Positions 11,311-23,698 are shown, counted from the stretch's first letter. The stretch: DNA of 64,000 nt from Podaxis mareebaensis (GCA_018524725.1 JAEUWP010000497.1:1-64000); one strand, 5' to 3'. A program made the numbers and translations. Notes: generated by a model from the letters alone, not told the origin.

Positions 11311-14300
11311 GCAGACTACCCAGAACTCCCTGGTGGCTTATTAAGAGTGACGTTAGATATATCATTGATATCCTCGATGCTTCCTACTTTGATGTTGTAT
11401 TCATATGTTCTGCTTAATTTCTATCTGCTCATCTGACGACGTGGAGAATCTTCCCACCACGAGTAGTCCATGTCATGCTCAATTCTGCCCAAAAACCCAT
11501 CATTCATTTCTCCAGTATCGATGTCCCAGTCCCTCCTTCGAAATAGGAGTGCCTTATCCTCCAGTGGAGCACCGTCATATCCTTGCTGCCCACATCCAGC
11601 CTGTTGGTGCATCGAGCCACACGCGATTCAATATTCGCATTTTTGGGTACTCTTCTTAACGCTAAAACGAAGTCCGGCCACCTTGTGATACCTCTTGAGT
11701 TTTTTTTTCAAAGTCAGATCATCAGAGAATGGAAGGTCATCCGAATCGTGGACCCTACGAGCCAATTGACGACTTCAATCAGTGGCGCTAGTCTTCTCAA
11801 CCTGAGAACGTGGTAGTACGAAGCGCCCTCACAGAAGCCGTTGGTGAACAAGCGTGCACAAACAGGGCACGGAGTAGGCTTGAAATTGACATCGGCTGGT
11901 AACGCGGAAGGCTTGGGAAGCGTCGGAATTCGACGTTGTTCCATATGGGCTTGACCACAACTCGAAATTGCTACGCTACGTCAAGGGGCCAAGCGACTAA
12001 ATGGATAATATAGTTAGTGGCCCCTCCGTGCCCCTGCCCTTCTAGTTCCCGCCGATTAAAGTGACTGAAAGTAGACGGAAAGTATAGACGGCTTTACCGA
12101 TCGGCTTTTGCGGCCCTATCGACCCTGAGCGCTTGAGCGTTCTTACCGACCGTCATCTGTAGAAGCATTGGTGATTAATGGAAATACTCCTTCCTTCTTT
12201 GTCGGAAGGAAGAAAACATGTTGTACCGGACGCCGTGGTATATCCCTGAGACTTGGCATTTGGAATTCTAGGGTGACGTACCAGGTTTAGAAAGCGAGGT
12301 GCTACTCGAGCCGGCGCTTGTACATACGGCTTTGTCTTCGTGGACATGTATTCGCCTCACTTCGCAGAAACCTTCTCCCGGCAGGTAAAGTGTGTCATCA
12401 GCCAAGGGCCCCTCTGTGTTTCTCGGAGCTCGGAATCCAGGCTTCCAACAGTACGTCAGGCAATTGGGCTAGGAGTGTTGACTGATTGGTTCGGCTGCTT
12501 AGCAACAGGATTCCAGGACATCCGTTCGTTGTCGGAGTCAGTTTTGATCTTCAACCGTGCCAGTAATAAGCGCTAGCATGCATGGAGCTGATCGGAGACG
12601 AAGGGAACGGCCTTTGCTCACCATCCTTTCACTGAGCCTCCAGATTGATCGAGTTTCCAACTTGGATTATCCCCAGTGGCTTTTGACTCCGGTTGTTCTT
12701 TGATGTCCGCACGGCTCATCGAAATGATATCATCAAAAGTTCACCGGGCGACAACCTCCTGAGAATGTGCCTATGATAATTCTTCGGAGAACGGTGGCGG
12801 TAGGGCGCTTATAGCATGCGAGAATGGCTACATCACTAAATACGAAATTTTCTTATACGGCCTTACACACAATTGCGAGTGAATTTTAGCTACATGGGGC
12901 ACACCAAATAGTATCTAACTCACAATACGCCTTTCGCGAGCGTGCGACGTCAGGCTCATAAATACATTGCATCGGGTCTCGAGCGTGCGATGGGCGAAAA
13001 CTAGGCGATATCATCAATAGTGGGACTATGTGAAAGGGGGCGATAAGTGGGGGTTTTCACGGTCAGCCGACATTTTGCCTTCATGAATCACGGCTTCGTG
13101 AGCGATGCTCAAGAACACCCTAATCCCCGCCAGTCAATTTCTCGCCTTCCGGCTGTTCAATAACGAGGCACACCAGTATTCTGAATACCGTCCCGTCGAA
13201 GACACTGGTGTATGAACAGCTGGCAGATTCTGCCGCACCGTGGCCCGCAGATACCCGCAGAAGTAATGGCATAGTACGGCGAAGCTCCTCTTGTTCTAGT
13301 CATTGTTTGTGCCTGGTATCATGCAATACTCTAGTTGTGAAATAGCTAACAAAGGTGTGGACGACTTAGCTACTGTTGACTGTTCCGTCATCGTCTGCCC
13401 GAGGAAAATGCATTTGCCACGAAGCCGTTCATGTCGTTAATCACTCTTCACCACTTCTTTCGCTTCCAGTCCTATTTGACCGTAACACATCATAGCACGG
13501 ATGCGGGTGCGGGGAATCCATGACGCCCATATATTATAGGATCCGGCGTATTAATGTCGCTCAGCGGAGTTCAGGCATGCCGAATTGTAACAACCCTCAA
13601 CACGAAGTCAGTCTATAGCTTGCCATGTCCTGCAAGCATCGCTATCAGTTAGGGGATTACCTCACTGACTAGCAGGTTCTATGTTCTGTACTCGTTTTCG
13701 CGTCAAGCGTCGCTCGGTATTATGACGTTACATCGATGTATCGGTGTTCAATTCAATCCCATGAACTCCACAACGCTATCCACCGTCATTTCGACCGGGG
13801 TCTGGAATTTGTTGTAACTCAGGTCCTGCCCCATGAAGCCATCTTTGACCTCCCCCGAAAGTTGACGTAACAGAAAGTGGATCCCCTTTTGCATATCAGC
13901 GTTCTTGGTCTCTAACCCCAATGCTCATAAGAAGCCATGCCGGCTTGTCATATTGTTCTGTCAGTATCAATGCTCGAAACTCGGCCGTACCTTACCTCTC
14001 GAGTGACGAGGCTGCTGTGGAGTCTTGCATTCTTCTCCGAGTCCGAACAGCAATGGCGTCGAAATTGAACGCGCTCAAAGCTAAGGTATGGACATGTCCC
14101 GGACAGGCATCTAGTGTTTACGATGTCTTCCCCTCTTATCTCCAACGTGATTATCCGGCTCGGTACCTTCATTCTGGCTGTTGATTAACCAGTGGTTTCA
14201 ATAAGTAGCAAGAGCGCCCTTGTAATCTTCAATTACAGCAGCGGTTGTATTACATGGGAACTCTAGTCAAGAATCCTTCCTTCCTGGTGCATAAGGTTTT

Positions 14301-16050
14301 CGTCACCTCACCCGCTGTCACTACCTATCGTCGGGATTTGTTATTGATTTTTGAATCATCATGCACATGGTCAAGTCAGACTTGTGCCACCACGATCTGA
14401 TCCAGAAACGTTACTGTGATGTGCGTCTTTTAAAAACAACATTTAATCAAAATGGCTAACCTCGGCCTCTTTCAACTATCCCCCTTGCCAAATTTAACTG
14501 GCCTCATCATTCACGGCTGTGCATCACAACGAGCCTGCTACACTGTTGCATTCTTATACTAAGTACGTGTCCGATCCAGACAGAGTGAGTCATTGCCTCA
14601 GGTGGCACATTCGGCAGACTGTCGAGAGCTAAGTTCTGTAGTGGCGGGCGCATGGCAAGTGGTGTTCCGGGAGAATGCTTATTCCGTCGAGAAGTCGGAT
14701 TCGGGGTGTTCCTTACACTGAGATCAGGGTATTTCTAACATCGTTTCCAAAGATCCATAAGCCCAGACCTGGAGTGAGGTGGTAGTCATACCTCGAGATT
14801 TGTTATGTTGTCATGGTTCTGAGGTTGTGTAATGAGACTGGTTGGACTGCGGTGTGGCAAGTTTTTCAGTAGTCTTTAAGCAGGAATGTTGTCGGGGACT
14901 CCTGGTACGTGGTATTGGGCACGGTGTTGAGGAAAATGCAAGGATGGGTTGGAAACGTGGACTGCACGTTGGCATGGTGCAATACACGATGTATGCTGTC
15001 GAGTGTTAATCCTTTGTGGATTACCAGGGAGGAGTTCGCGGTTTTGGCTTGAGCCCGAGGGGTTGCTGCAAGTGGTGGGTTATGAATTCAAGCTGGCGCT
15101 GCGTTATTGATGGACAGATGTATTGAACCTGGTGATCTGGCCGTTTGCTCGGAGGCATCGGGGACACAGAATAACCATCGAGTGTCGGGATGAAACCGGC
15201 CGGAAATGTGGTCGGGCGTACCCTGAAGGGTTCACGAAGATGAGCATAGCAATGATAAAAAGTTGCAAGAGGCATCAGGTCCAAGTGCTTGATACATGCA
15301 CGGAGCTGAATGATGCACATGTTATTCTATCTTTGTGTTTTGTAGTGCTAACCTAACGGGATTCTAAGTGGCCATCAAGCCATAGGTCGCATACATGATA
15401 CTATACACTTGTGAATATTGAAGCTTAGATGCCGAGGGAGGATATTAGGAAAGGGATAATTACCGGTACTTGGAGATTTGATAGCTGTCATAGAGCTTCC
15501 GCATGGTGCTTAGATGACGAATCGTCTTACAAGTCCTGTATGCTTGGGCGTGCCACTGTTCTTGCGTAGGCTTAACGCGATAGTAAATATGCACCAACAC
15601 CACAAACTTAGAGATTTGTGATGTCGGAGTTTCCTGACCATAAAACGCGTTGCACTGCACTAATTCAAAGCAGATTTCTGCCATTGTGTCATGCGGATGG
15701 GGACTGCAATGAACTATATTCGTGGTCTCAGTACAAGGACACCTGTGATATTCCTATAACATGGATACCTGGATAAAAACAACGAAGAAACAACATTATT
15801 CTGTTTCCCGTGAAAGAAGCCACGTATAAATGCGAGTCCCAACCGTGGTGCTTAACTCCGTATCACGACCTTGCTCAGCATTCCTCCCTCAGGCCTCAAC
15901 GTTGTCAGCAAATACAGACTAATTATCCGACTCAGGGGTGCCCCACTCGTCGCCTTCACTCCAAGAGGGCAAAGTTCCCACGAAGATAAACCTGCTTTTG
16001 TTTGGACGTGACAAACCTCTCCTCCTCACCACCATCCACCACGCACCGAC
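11311..16050. other. Long gene-free stretch
   Basis: About 4.7 kb with no ORF that I can tie to a family or splice into a sensible product. Short frames near 13921-14184 and 15021-15356 are contradicted on the opposite strand and lack motifs. I see no tandem repeat, no long inverted repeat and no RNA gene. It could be decayed transposon or gene sequence, or it could carry a non-coding transcript. The last part should be the promoter of the E2 gene at 16051. Confidence 0.45.
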
Positions 16051-17505
16051 ATGGCCAGCAAAGCCGCTCACAAGCGCGTACGTCGCTCAGCTCATACTCA
16101 CTGGCCACAAGCATATGACTTACCCGCATCGCAATCCAGCTTAGCAAGGAGTACGTTGCCATGCAGAAGGAACCGCCCCCCTTTGTCTGGGCAGTACCTG
16201 ACGAGAAGAATATCCTCACATGTGAGTTCCAGCAGCTAATGCTTCTGATCTCCCTGGTCACTTTCGGTTGCTCATGAGTACTTTCATCTTGTAGGGGACT
16301 ACATTATCGTGCGTCCATCTTCAGCATTGACTCGTCTGACATGACCCCCTTACTTTTGATGGCTGTAGCGCGGGCCTCCAGACTCGCCGTATGCAGGCGG
16401 GGAATATCACGGTCAGCTTGTTTTTCCTTCTGAATATCCTTTTAAGCCCCCGGGCATCAAGGTGTGTTGGTGTTCAGATATACGCTCACGGTGCTATCTC
16501 AATTGAGCTGGACTTGTATAGATGATCACTCCATCGGGGAGGTTTCAGCCCGACAAAAAGATTTGCTTTTCAATGTCGGATTTTCATCCTGGCACAGTGA
16601 GTTGGTTTTGCGACCCCCGTCCGTTGGCTGGCATGTACTGACGTCCGGTGACTCAGTGGAACCCAGCATGGAGCGTGGCGACAATGTGAGTAGTTAACCT
16701 CTCCCTTGTCTCATTTCCATTGTCAATATGTGATTCCGGTCGGAATCCACCCCGTTCTGCCTACCGACGTGGCAGAGTCTATGACGACAGCTCCCCCCGC
16801 CCCATTGATCATCAAGACGATGGCTATATACTAACAATCTTTCTATTTCAGATTAACTGGCCTTCTTTCTTTCATGCTTTCGGACGAGATGACAACGGGA
16901 TCGCTCAATTCGTCGGAGGACGTTCGGCGAGCATATGCTGCGAGGAGCCATGAGTGGAATTTGACACAGCCCCGCTTCCGGGAGGTGTTCCCTGAGGTAC
17001 GTCGTACTTTTTTTTGGTTGTTCTGGACCATATATACCCCCATGGCTGTGACCCATGGCTACCGGCTATCATACTGAATCATCCTCCTTTAACCCCTCTA
17101 CGGTATTTGCTGACGACCCATCTTTAGTATTGTACACAGTCTCCACGCGACCTTCCGAATATGGCACAAAAGGAAAGGGGAAAGACTCCCCCAATAGCTT
17201 CTCCTTCATCGCAATCAGCAACCTCTCCTGTTTCTGCCAAGACAGCGCCAGTGAATGTTGTAGCGTCTTCCCAGCCTCAGGCAGGATCTGGAACATCGAC
17301 TGTGCGTCCTTCACCCTCGGCGTCTGCAGTGGCGCGGATGACCGGGGCCTCCGCGGCTTCTGGTTCCGTCGAGAAACAAGATGAGGCACGCAATGCTGCG
17401 GCTGGATGGGCTGCGTCATGGAGTCAACTCCTGTGGGAGAAATGGCGATGGGGTGCCCTGATTGCCCTTGCAGTACTTGTCTCACGGTTCTCATCGACTG
17501 CATGA
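16051..17505 (+). CDS. UBC6: Tail-anchored ubiquitin-conjugating enzyme E2, Ubc6-like
   Basis: This is an E2 enzyme of the ER membrane that passes ubiquitin to ER-associated degradation substrates (Doa10 pathway). Eight exons with seven GT-AG introns give about 280 residues. The UBC fold covers residues 10-150: [53 protein letters not shown]. The catalytic cysteine lies in [13 protein letters not shown] and falls at residue 87, the same number as in yeast Ubc6. The usual HPN motif is absent, as in other Ubc6/UBE2J proteins, and [18 protein letters not shown] is the family hallmark. A Ser/Ala/Thr-rich linker follows. A single C-terminal hydrophobic segment ([16 protein letters not shown]) just before the end makes it a tail-anchored protein facing the cytosol. 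The start is the first ATG (MASKAAHKR). It converges with the thymidylate kinase gene. Confidence 0.95.
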
Positions 17506-17982
17506 CAAGAGTACTGGGCCGCTGTGGCCGTTATCGGATTCGGACTCCTCGCGCCTATTAGAGGCGTGGAAGTATGATTATTTATGACGTTGGTCACGAG
17601 ATAAGCTGGCGTAATGTGGTGATGTCAGCAGTGTTGATTATGATCCTCTCGTTTTTCTGTCGATCTCAATCTTTCAATTGGTTTATTCCTCCGTCTTGAT
17701 CGTTTTTTTTTCTCTTCACTTCCATGACATCCCCTTAGTTCCTCTGGTTTGCTTCCGGCGTGTTGTACATTATGATAAATCGAATCACCCTCCTTCCATA
17801 TTCTTTTTTTTTTATCCGCCGCATTTACTCCTCTCGCTCATTTACTCTCCTTTGATCTTCCTTGGTTCGAAACACGCGTTGGCAATGCCCTTACAAATGG
17901 ATTATAATTAGCACACGGCATTCGTGTAGCAAAGATCAATAATAAAGATATCTCGACCTCGTAGGCTGCAGGAAATAGTTGC
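17506..17982. other. Shared 3' region of convergent genes
   Basis: 477 bp between two stop codons, with T-rich tracts near 17700 and 17808. It probably holds both 3' UTRs and polyadenylation signals. No gene is seen. Confidence 0.5.
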
Positions 17983-18862
17983 CTAAGAAAAATTCAGTTT
18001 ATCCTCCCACAATCTCTTTACTTCTGTGTCGATTCCCTTTGTCAATGGCTCGACTAGTTTCCATAGCTCGGCTGTCACGACGTCCCTCTCCCGCCCGGCA
18101 TCCACAACGACCCACCGCTTCTTCCCGTTGACATCATCCTCCGAAGCCATCTCCGCTCCGAGACGATCAAATACCTCGCGTACACGTTTCTGCATCTCTT
18201 CCTTTTCATAACGTTCCTCGCCGTACCCACCCCTGAGCTTGGCTTGTTCGGGTGTGATGTCGAGGAAAATGGTGAGATCTGGTGCAGGGAGTGAAATGTC
18301 GGGTGCTCGGCACCACGAGAGTGCGTCGTTTTGGGGGAATGTGGATGAGAGAGAGGGTTTTGCTGCGGAGAAGGCAATTCCGGAGAAGGCGTAACGGTCG
18401 CAGAGAACTGCGGTGCCGGAATTGAGGAGGGTGGTTATTGTTGAGCTGCGGGAGAAGGAGAGATCAGTATGTTTTATGAGTGGATTGGGGAGTGGGGAGT
18501 AGGGGACGTACGCGAGTTCCCAGCGGTTAGCGGAGAATAGGAGGTGGATGGCGTGGTCGTCGAGGTCAGACTGCGATCGCAGGTATGAGTCGATCATTTT
18601 GCCGGTTGCGGTTGTACGGTCTTTTTGGTGTGTGGTAGGTTAGGCCATAGAAGAGTAATCAACATTTCGACGCGTGGAAGAACTTGGTGTGAATAGTAGT
18701 GTTTTTTTGGACTGTGAGGAGGGGAGGGGGTTTACCAGGGAATTTGAGCAGTTTTGTGGGTATTCCGGAGGATTCGAGGCGGGCGTGTAGGAGAGAGGTC
18801 TGGGTTGTCTTGCCAGACCGGTCGAGACCCTCGATGACGATGAATGGGGCGCGTTTGGTCAT
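17983..18862 (-). CDS. CDC8: Thymidylate kinase (dTMP kinase)
   Basis: The enzyme phosphorylates dTMP to dTDP with ATP, the step that feeds dTTP to DNA synthesis. Three exons (18862-18736, 18620-18512, 18445-17983) sum to 232 residues, in the normal range for eukaryotic enzymes. The P-loop FIVIEGLDRSGKTTQ is near residue 8. FPG/DRTTATG crosses intron 1 and carries the phosphate-contacting region. LLFSANRWELA crosses intron 2. The conserved DR is in VLCDRYAFSGIAFS. PDLTIFLDI is the following strand, and LRGGYGEERYE is the lid-region arginine loop seen in fungal enzymes. The ATG at 18862 sits eight residues before the P-loop strand, as expected. It is cytosolic or nuclear. It is tail-to-tail with UBC6, and its promoter lies near the foldback repeat at 19026. 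Confidence 0.95.
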
Positions 18863-19025
18863 CGTGATGGAGCAGCTGCGTGAAACGGAATTTGGTTTAA
18901 GACTCTTGGTTATTTGCTTTGTTTTTGTGAAGGCTCGAACACAAGAAGGAGAGTGTGTATAGGATGCGATATGATTATGGCAATGTCCGGATGGGGATAC
19001 TGATATCTCAGACAGACGTCCCGAT

Positions 19026-19189
19026 CAGACTCCTTCCCAGTCACGGGATCCTTTGTTATGTAATCGTTGTTCCGAAGTTCTACCGAAACTTCGACAACTT
19101 GTAACGCATCCCGACAGTTGTCGAAGTTTCGGTAGAGTTTCGGAACAGCGATTATATAATAAGGCATCCTGCGGCTGGGAAGGAGTCTG
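19026..19189. repeat. 164-bp foldback (inverted-repeat) element, MITE-like
   Basis: The two halves are near-perfect reverse complements. The outer 15 bases at 19026-19040 (CAGACTCCTTCCCAG) pair exactly with 19175-19189. The inner blocks TACCGAAACTTCGACAACT (from 19081) and its complement (from 19116) also pair, around a loop of roughly 15 bases near 19108. A few mismatches lie in between. There is no coding capacity. Such a structure fits a small non-autonomous foldback/MITE element or a hairpin RNA source. I could not fix a target-site duplication. Confidence 0.75.
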
Positions 19190-20752
19190 CGCCCTGATTG
19201 CAATCATTGCAATCACAGCCGGCACTTATATATATATCACCATCAATTCCTCGTACAGCCCGACCCATATATGCCCTTGGGATCGAAGGGTGAGACATAA
19301 CCTCCTTTCGACGGCGTTTTCCAAACATCAACGTGATATACGAGACAACGATTGGTCCGTGCTGCACGTATCCGCCGTTTTCATGCTACCCCTGTAACAG
19401 ATGATACTCATCTTTAACTTGGAATGGCATCAGATTCATTACCTTCTCCTTCCTCACGCTGACCTTTACCTTCCGAGAGCCTGTCGCGCGTACTTTCCAG
19501 GAACAACAGGAGACGCCACTGAGATGACGTTGCCGGAAATGCAGAAACAATTTTCGGGAAGTGCGACGTACTTTGGTTTGCGAGACCACGGACAGTGGTA
19601 ATGATCGAAGCTTCGCACCACGAAGCCGGGACCCACTTCCAAGTTGGCATCAACCTTTTGTGCCTCCTTAACCCCCCGAATCCCCTGGGACATAATATTC
19701 CACGGCCCTTGGCCGAACGACCAGCTGCACCGGCAGACAGCCAAAAATATTTCATCTACCATCACCTCCAAAATTTCTGTTAGCGATCCAGGATCTTGAT
19801 GACGGCATGTAGGAATTGGCCAAACGTCTCCCTGAACACCCGCTTCCTCAACCTTCGCGATTTTCAAGTGGAGGGAACTTCAGACGGGACCTGCGCTCGT
19901 GGAACTTCTTCCCACTTGCCAAAAAACCTGTTATGATTTGATCTACGTCTTATCAACTGGCCAATCGCTTTCGATGGCAATAAATCGTTTGATTGCTCGA
20001 AAGTGTGGTGCAATGGAACAACTCGCTCTTGTTAAATGCTGCCACCAGGGGTCGGAGACGGCATGTCAGGTCTTTTCTTACCTGGAGGAACCGGTGCTCC
20101 TGAACGTGTGAAGCCACTCTTTGAGGAAACGTGATGATATGGGCTTATTCCTCTCTCCGTTCTCGTTACCGTCACCCGCAGCGCAAGAGGAAGCGGATAA
20201 ATGCATTGTTGGCGTTGGAAGCATCGTGGTGAGAGAAGAGGACTTTCAGCGCACCCGGTATTGCGGTTGGACCTTTCAGGATGCCGGTTGGACTGAAAGG
20301 GAGGATGTACGGCAAGGGATGACGAAATTGTCGCGCAGGAGCTTCAAGCTTTAATCCTGGAAGGTCGGCTGGAGACAGAATGGTACTAAAGTTAGCATTT
20401 GGTTCCTGGTTTTGGACTGAGTCTGCGGCCCGAGATAAAGATAGACACAGAACTGGTAGGCAGGGTCAAGAAATAACAAAAGACGGTACATGCTTGATAG
20501 GTATCTGGCGCTATTGCAAGTCATTGGATAAACTGTTCATCGTTGATTGTACTCTGTTGAATCATGTTCCCCGCATGTTCTCTTAGTTTTCGTTTCCGAC
20601 CCCAAAGGCTTGTGCCTTCCTATTTCACTATGTCTATGTCCGTCGCCTTCTAGTGGTAATCCAGCGGAGCCCTTGTTTCCAACCTGACCCCAACTATCCA
20701 CTAGGCACCAACCCTGTCCATGTATTTTTATCTTGGGCGATATCCGGGGTGG
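19190..20752. other. No supportable gene
   Basis: Overlapping open stretches on both strands around 19400-19870 and weak ones to 20380 do not show a known motif or join through good splice sites. It could contain gene debris. The right end is the promoter of the small secreted protein gene. Confidence 0.4.
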
Positions 20753-20760
20753 TATATATT
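20753..20760 (+). promoter_or_regulatory. Probable TATA box
   Basis: TATATATT lies 57 bp before the ATG of the secreted protein gene, with a pyrimidine-rich stretch between them, the usual layout of a strongly expressed fungal gene. Confidence 0.45.
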
Positions 20761-20816
20761 CTCTGGCCAACCACTTTGCACTTCACTACTTCTCTTTGAG
20801 CAATACCAACCTCACC

Positions 20817-21299
20817 ATGCGTTTTATCATCCTTGCTTTCACCGCTTTCACCCTCTTGGTTTCCCAAGCTGCTGCATCTCCGTACCCTGAGCCTGCGCCT
20901 CAGGATATGCCCACTTTCCATTGTATGTCTCAAAATGAGGTTTCTACTCTTCGCTTTGCCAAATGACTAACTCCCACCGTCGATAGGCAACGCCACTTTG
21001 GTGAGAACCTTCAATACTACTCATGTTCTGGCACGGACCTAATACACTCGTTGTTGTAATATTGAACCACTTGCCGACAGTCATGTAATATTTTTTTTTT
21101 CTGTCTTCATTGCAAAGTCTCATGACCAACGTTTCTGTACAGGCCCACCTGGTTATCGTTGCTGCGGGCCCATTATCGTAGGTGTCGGTGGAACGTAAGT
21201 CATTGAGGAACTATCCAGTCAAACGAGGTGGCTCACTTCCGGGTATTGACCATCCCTCATAGCTGTTTCGAGGGGACGACTGGAGTCTGTCCTTTGTAA
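20817..21299 (+). CDS. Small secreted cysteine-rich protein
   Basis: The predicted product is 70 residues. MRFIILAFTAFTLLVSQAAA is a clear signal peptide. The mature part starts with a proline-rich SPYPEPAPQD and then holds six cysteines, ending CCGPIIVGVGG-TCFEGTTG-VCPL, so three disulfides are possible. Exons: 20817-20922, 20987-21000 (14 nt), 21081-21084 (4 nt), 21143-21194 and 21263-21299, all with GT-AG borders. The total is 213 nt, in frame. Without the 4-nt exon TCAT the last two exons are out of frame and hit a stop at once; with it the cysteine-rich frame runs to TAA. The fold and function are unknown to me. Small cysteine-rich secreted proteins in mushrooms can be effectors, defence peptides or wall-associated proteins, but nothing here decides this. 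A TATA box precedes it. Confidence 0.7.
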
Positions 21300-22713
21300 G
21301 CTGCGATACTTGTTGTCTATGTATCTCCCTACATACAATTATGGCCATCTCCAACCATTGACATTTAAGCTTCCTTGTTCCTGAGAGCCTAGTCTCTATA
21401 CATTCATCTTGGGTAATGGCCTGATTTGAATAGCATGCAATTGTCACAATTTCTCCCGTTCCTCCTCGACCGCTAGCTAGGAACTTGGCATAAACAGCCG
21501 ATCGTAAGGATCGGTCTAACTTGAACAACAAACCAGTCATCCATAGCTGCTTACATCGCCAAGGTTTTTACAATGCACTAAAGCACTCTCAACCGACTGT
21601 TGGACTGAATTTTGATGTACGGTGTCGAATTTAAACAGCCATCTGCTGCTTGATACTTGTAGGGCTCAGCGCTCTTCCATGGTATGCTCGACGTCTTCCG
21701 AATACTGGACAACTGAAGTGTTGTGTAGTGTTCTACTTTTAATCCGAGATGATGTTGAAGGGAATCAGCCCAGTGGAGAGTGCGCGGGATGTGAGGTAGA
21801 CGAGAGGGGGGATACAAGTAGGGTGCCAGTGCCAGATCGTTTACTTAATCTACTCGACAATTGGAAAGGCGGCGGATGTGACGTTACATATATTCGATTA
21901 GATTAGATAGCTCTAACCAGTGGATGTGTATTGTAGGTGCCGATCACTTAAGTATTTCAAGTTGTAACCGTCCGGACCTACATGTTATAGTCGATCGTTA
22001 TTCTTTAGATCTCAGGCAGAGACTGAAAGGATTTTTGACTCCCGGTGAGCAAAAGAGAGCGGGGAGACGAGATCTACTGTAAGTCGATCTATTCCGAACC
22101 ACCATGGAAAGGCTGATAGCAGAGAAAAATCACATCTACTCTAAGTGGTACTACGGGAAAGCCGCAAAGGAGAACGAAGGAGAAAGGTTGTCCCAAAGTA
22201 TGAGAAGGCGTTTCAATTTCGAGTGTCAGAGGCGTCCCTGGTAAACGAGCACTTTGTGAAAGAGCATGGGCACGTGGGCCCACAATCAGTCTCTTCGACT
22301 GTTTATAAATCCATCGGAGTCGAACCCAGGATGAAGCGGTTCTCATATACCCAGTCCTTAGTCCGCATTCGTCTGTAAAGGTGCAAATATACAGAAATAC
22401 AATGGAATTTTCAATTCACCGCCCCCGGCAAACACAGTGATGTCGATCATGACGATGTTCTATTTGAGCTTCAATCACATGATGTTTGATATATTGAAAG
22501 ACGAGTTAATGTTTGTCACAAGTCAACATTACCCTGACTGCCACGATGCTCAGCGTTGTCGACGATTAACGTGACTCGGGACATCGTGAATAACATCTTT
22601 CCAAAATATTGTGCGACTATCTTGCAAATGCCAATGCTTCGCTATTTGTGCGCTCTCATGGTCCGTTTCTGGCAGTCACTTCTCTCGTAAGTCAGTAGGT
22701 TTCCAGTAGCTGA
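21300..22713. other. No gene seen
   Basis: No frame with recognisable motifs. It carries the 3' UTR of the secreted protein gene and the promoter of the next gene. A sequence near 22311 resembles a tRNA T-loop but no tRNA can be folded around it. Confidence 0.45.
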
Positions 22714-23698
22714 ATGGGATTTTATCAAACAAATAGGATAGCCACCGCGACCTTCAGGAAAACCCTTCCATCCGCTAAGACTCCAGAGGGGCAGCAATTG
22801 ATAGCTCAGCACACCCTTAAGCACACGAAATCCGTAATTGAAGAACACGCCAACGAAGGAGCTACAGAAGATTCAATATTTTACTCCGAGCAGCTTCCTT
22901 CTCTCCCACCTCTCAATGCAAGCAAACAGCTTGGGGAGGGACGTCTTGTCCTGGTCATCAATAGTGATTCCTTCACTGCGGCTCGTAAGTTGTTTGATGA
23001 GCATCCGGACGCGAAAGGAAGCGTCGCAGTTCTCAACCTGGCAAGTGATGAAGAACCTGCGGGGGGATGGCTATCCAGTTACACTAGGACCCAGGTGTGT
23101 TCTGTACTTGCCTGATTTACTATCCATTGATTTCGCATGCCAGGAGGAAGCCCTCTGTTATTCCTCCACCCTTTATGCGACTCTCAAACCTTCCTATTAT
23201 CCGTGGCCGAATTTGGGGCCAGGCTCCATAGCGGGGATCTTCTCCCCTGGGGTTGTGATCTTCAAAGACGACCTAGACCATGATTGTGCGGAGCTGCCCA
23301 AGAGTCAAAGGAGAGTTGTTTCGGTTATCACGGTCGCTGGGCCACGGCGACCCAAATTGACGGCCAACGGCGAAGGTTTTGCGAATAGAAGCGATTTAGA
23401 GGATTTAAGGGGAAAGATCAGGCTTGTTTATCGAATGGCGGCACACCACAAACAGAGATATATCGTTTCAGGTATATTTGGATTGGATTCGAAAGAGCGA
23501 CGATATCTGACAAGATTGTTGGAAGGTGCGCTGGGGTGCGGCGTATATGCATGTCCACCAAAGTTGGTGGCGAAGGAAATGAAGGATATTCTCCTCGATC
23601 AAGAGTTCAGAAACTATTTTGAGCAAGTCGTCTTCGCCGTGTACAACAAAGGGAATTTTGCTATCTTCAGGGATGCTTTCGCTGGTATTAAAGTATAA
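22714..23698 (+). CDS. Microbial-type PARG domain protein (TIGR02452/DUF2263 family)
   Basis: Two exons, 22714-23094 and 23144-23698, give 311 residues. The macrodomain-like core has SVAVLNLASDEEPAGGWL, then TQ/EEALCYSSTLYATL across the intron. This matches the bacterial-type poly(ADP-ribose) glycohydrolase signature GGG-x(6-8)-QEE, with the catalytic Glu pair kept. YYPWPNLGPGSIAGIFSPGVVIFKDD and VSVITVAGPRRPKL are further conserved blocks. The C-terminal part with a G-C-G-V-Y-A-C stretch and VVFAVYN is typical of the family. The family removes ADP-ribose from proteins, probably in nucleus or cytosol. The first Gly of the GGG loop is Ala here, which may or may not reduce activity. The start is the first in-frame ATG; an extra upstream exon cannot be excluded. 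Confidence 0.8.

Noticed and set aside
22300..22340. T-loop-like sequence on the minus strand suggesting a tRNA gene
   Set aside because: No matching acceptor stem, D-arm or anticodon arm can be found at the right distances.
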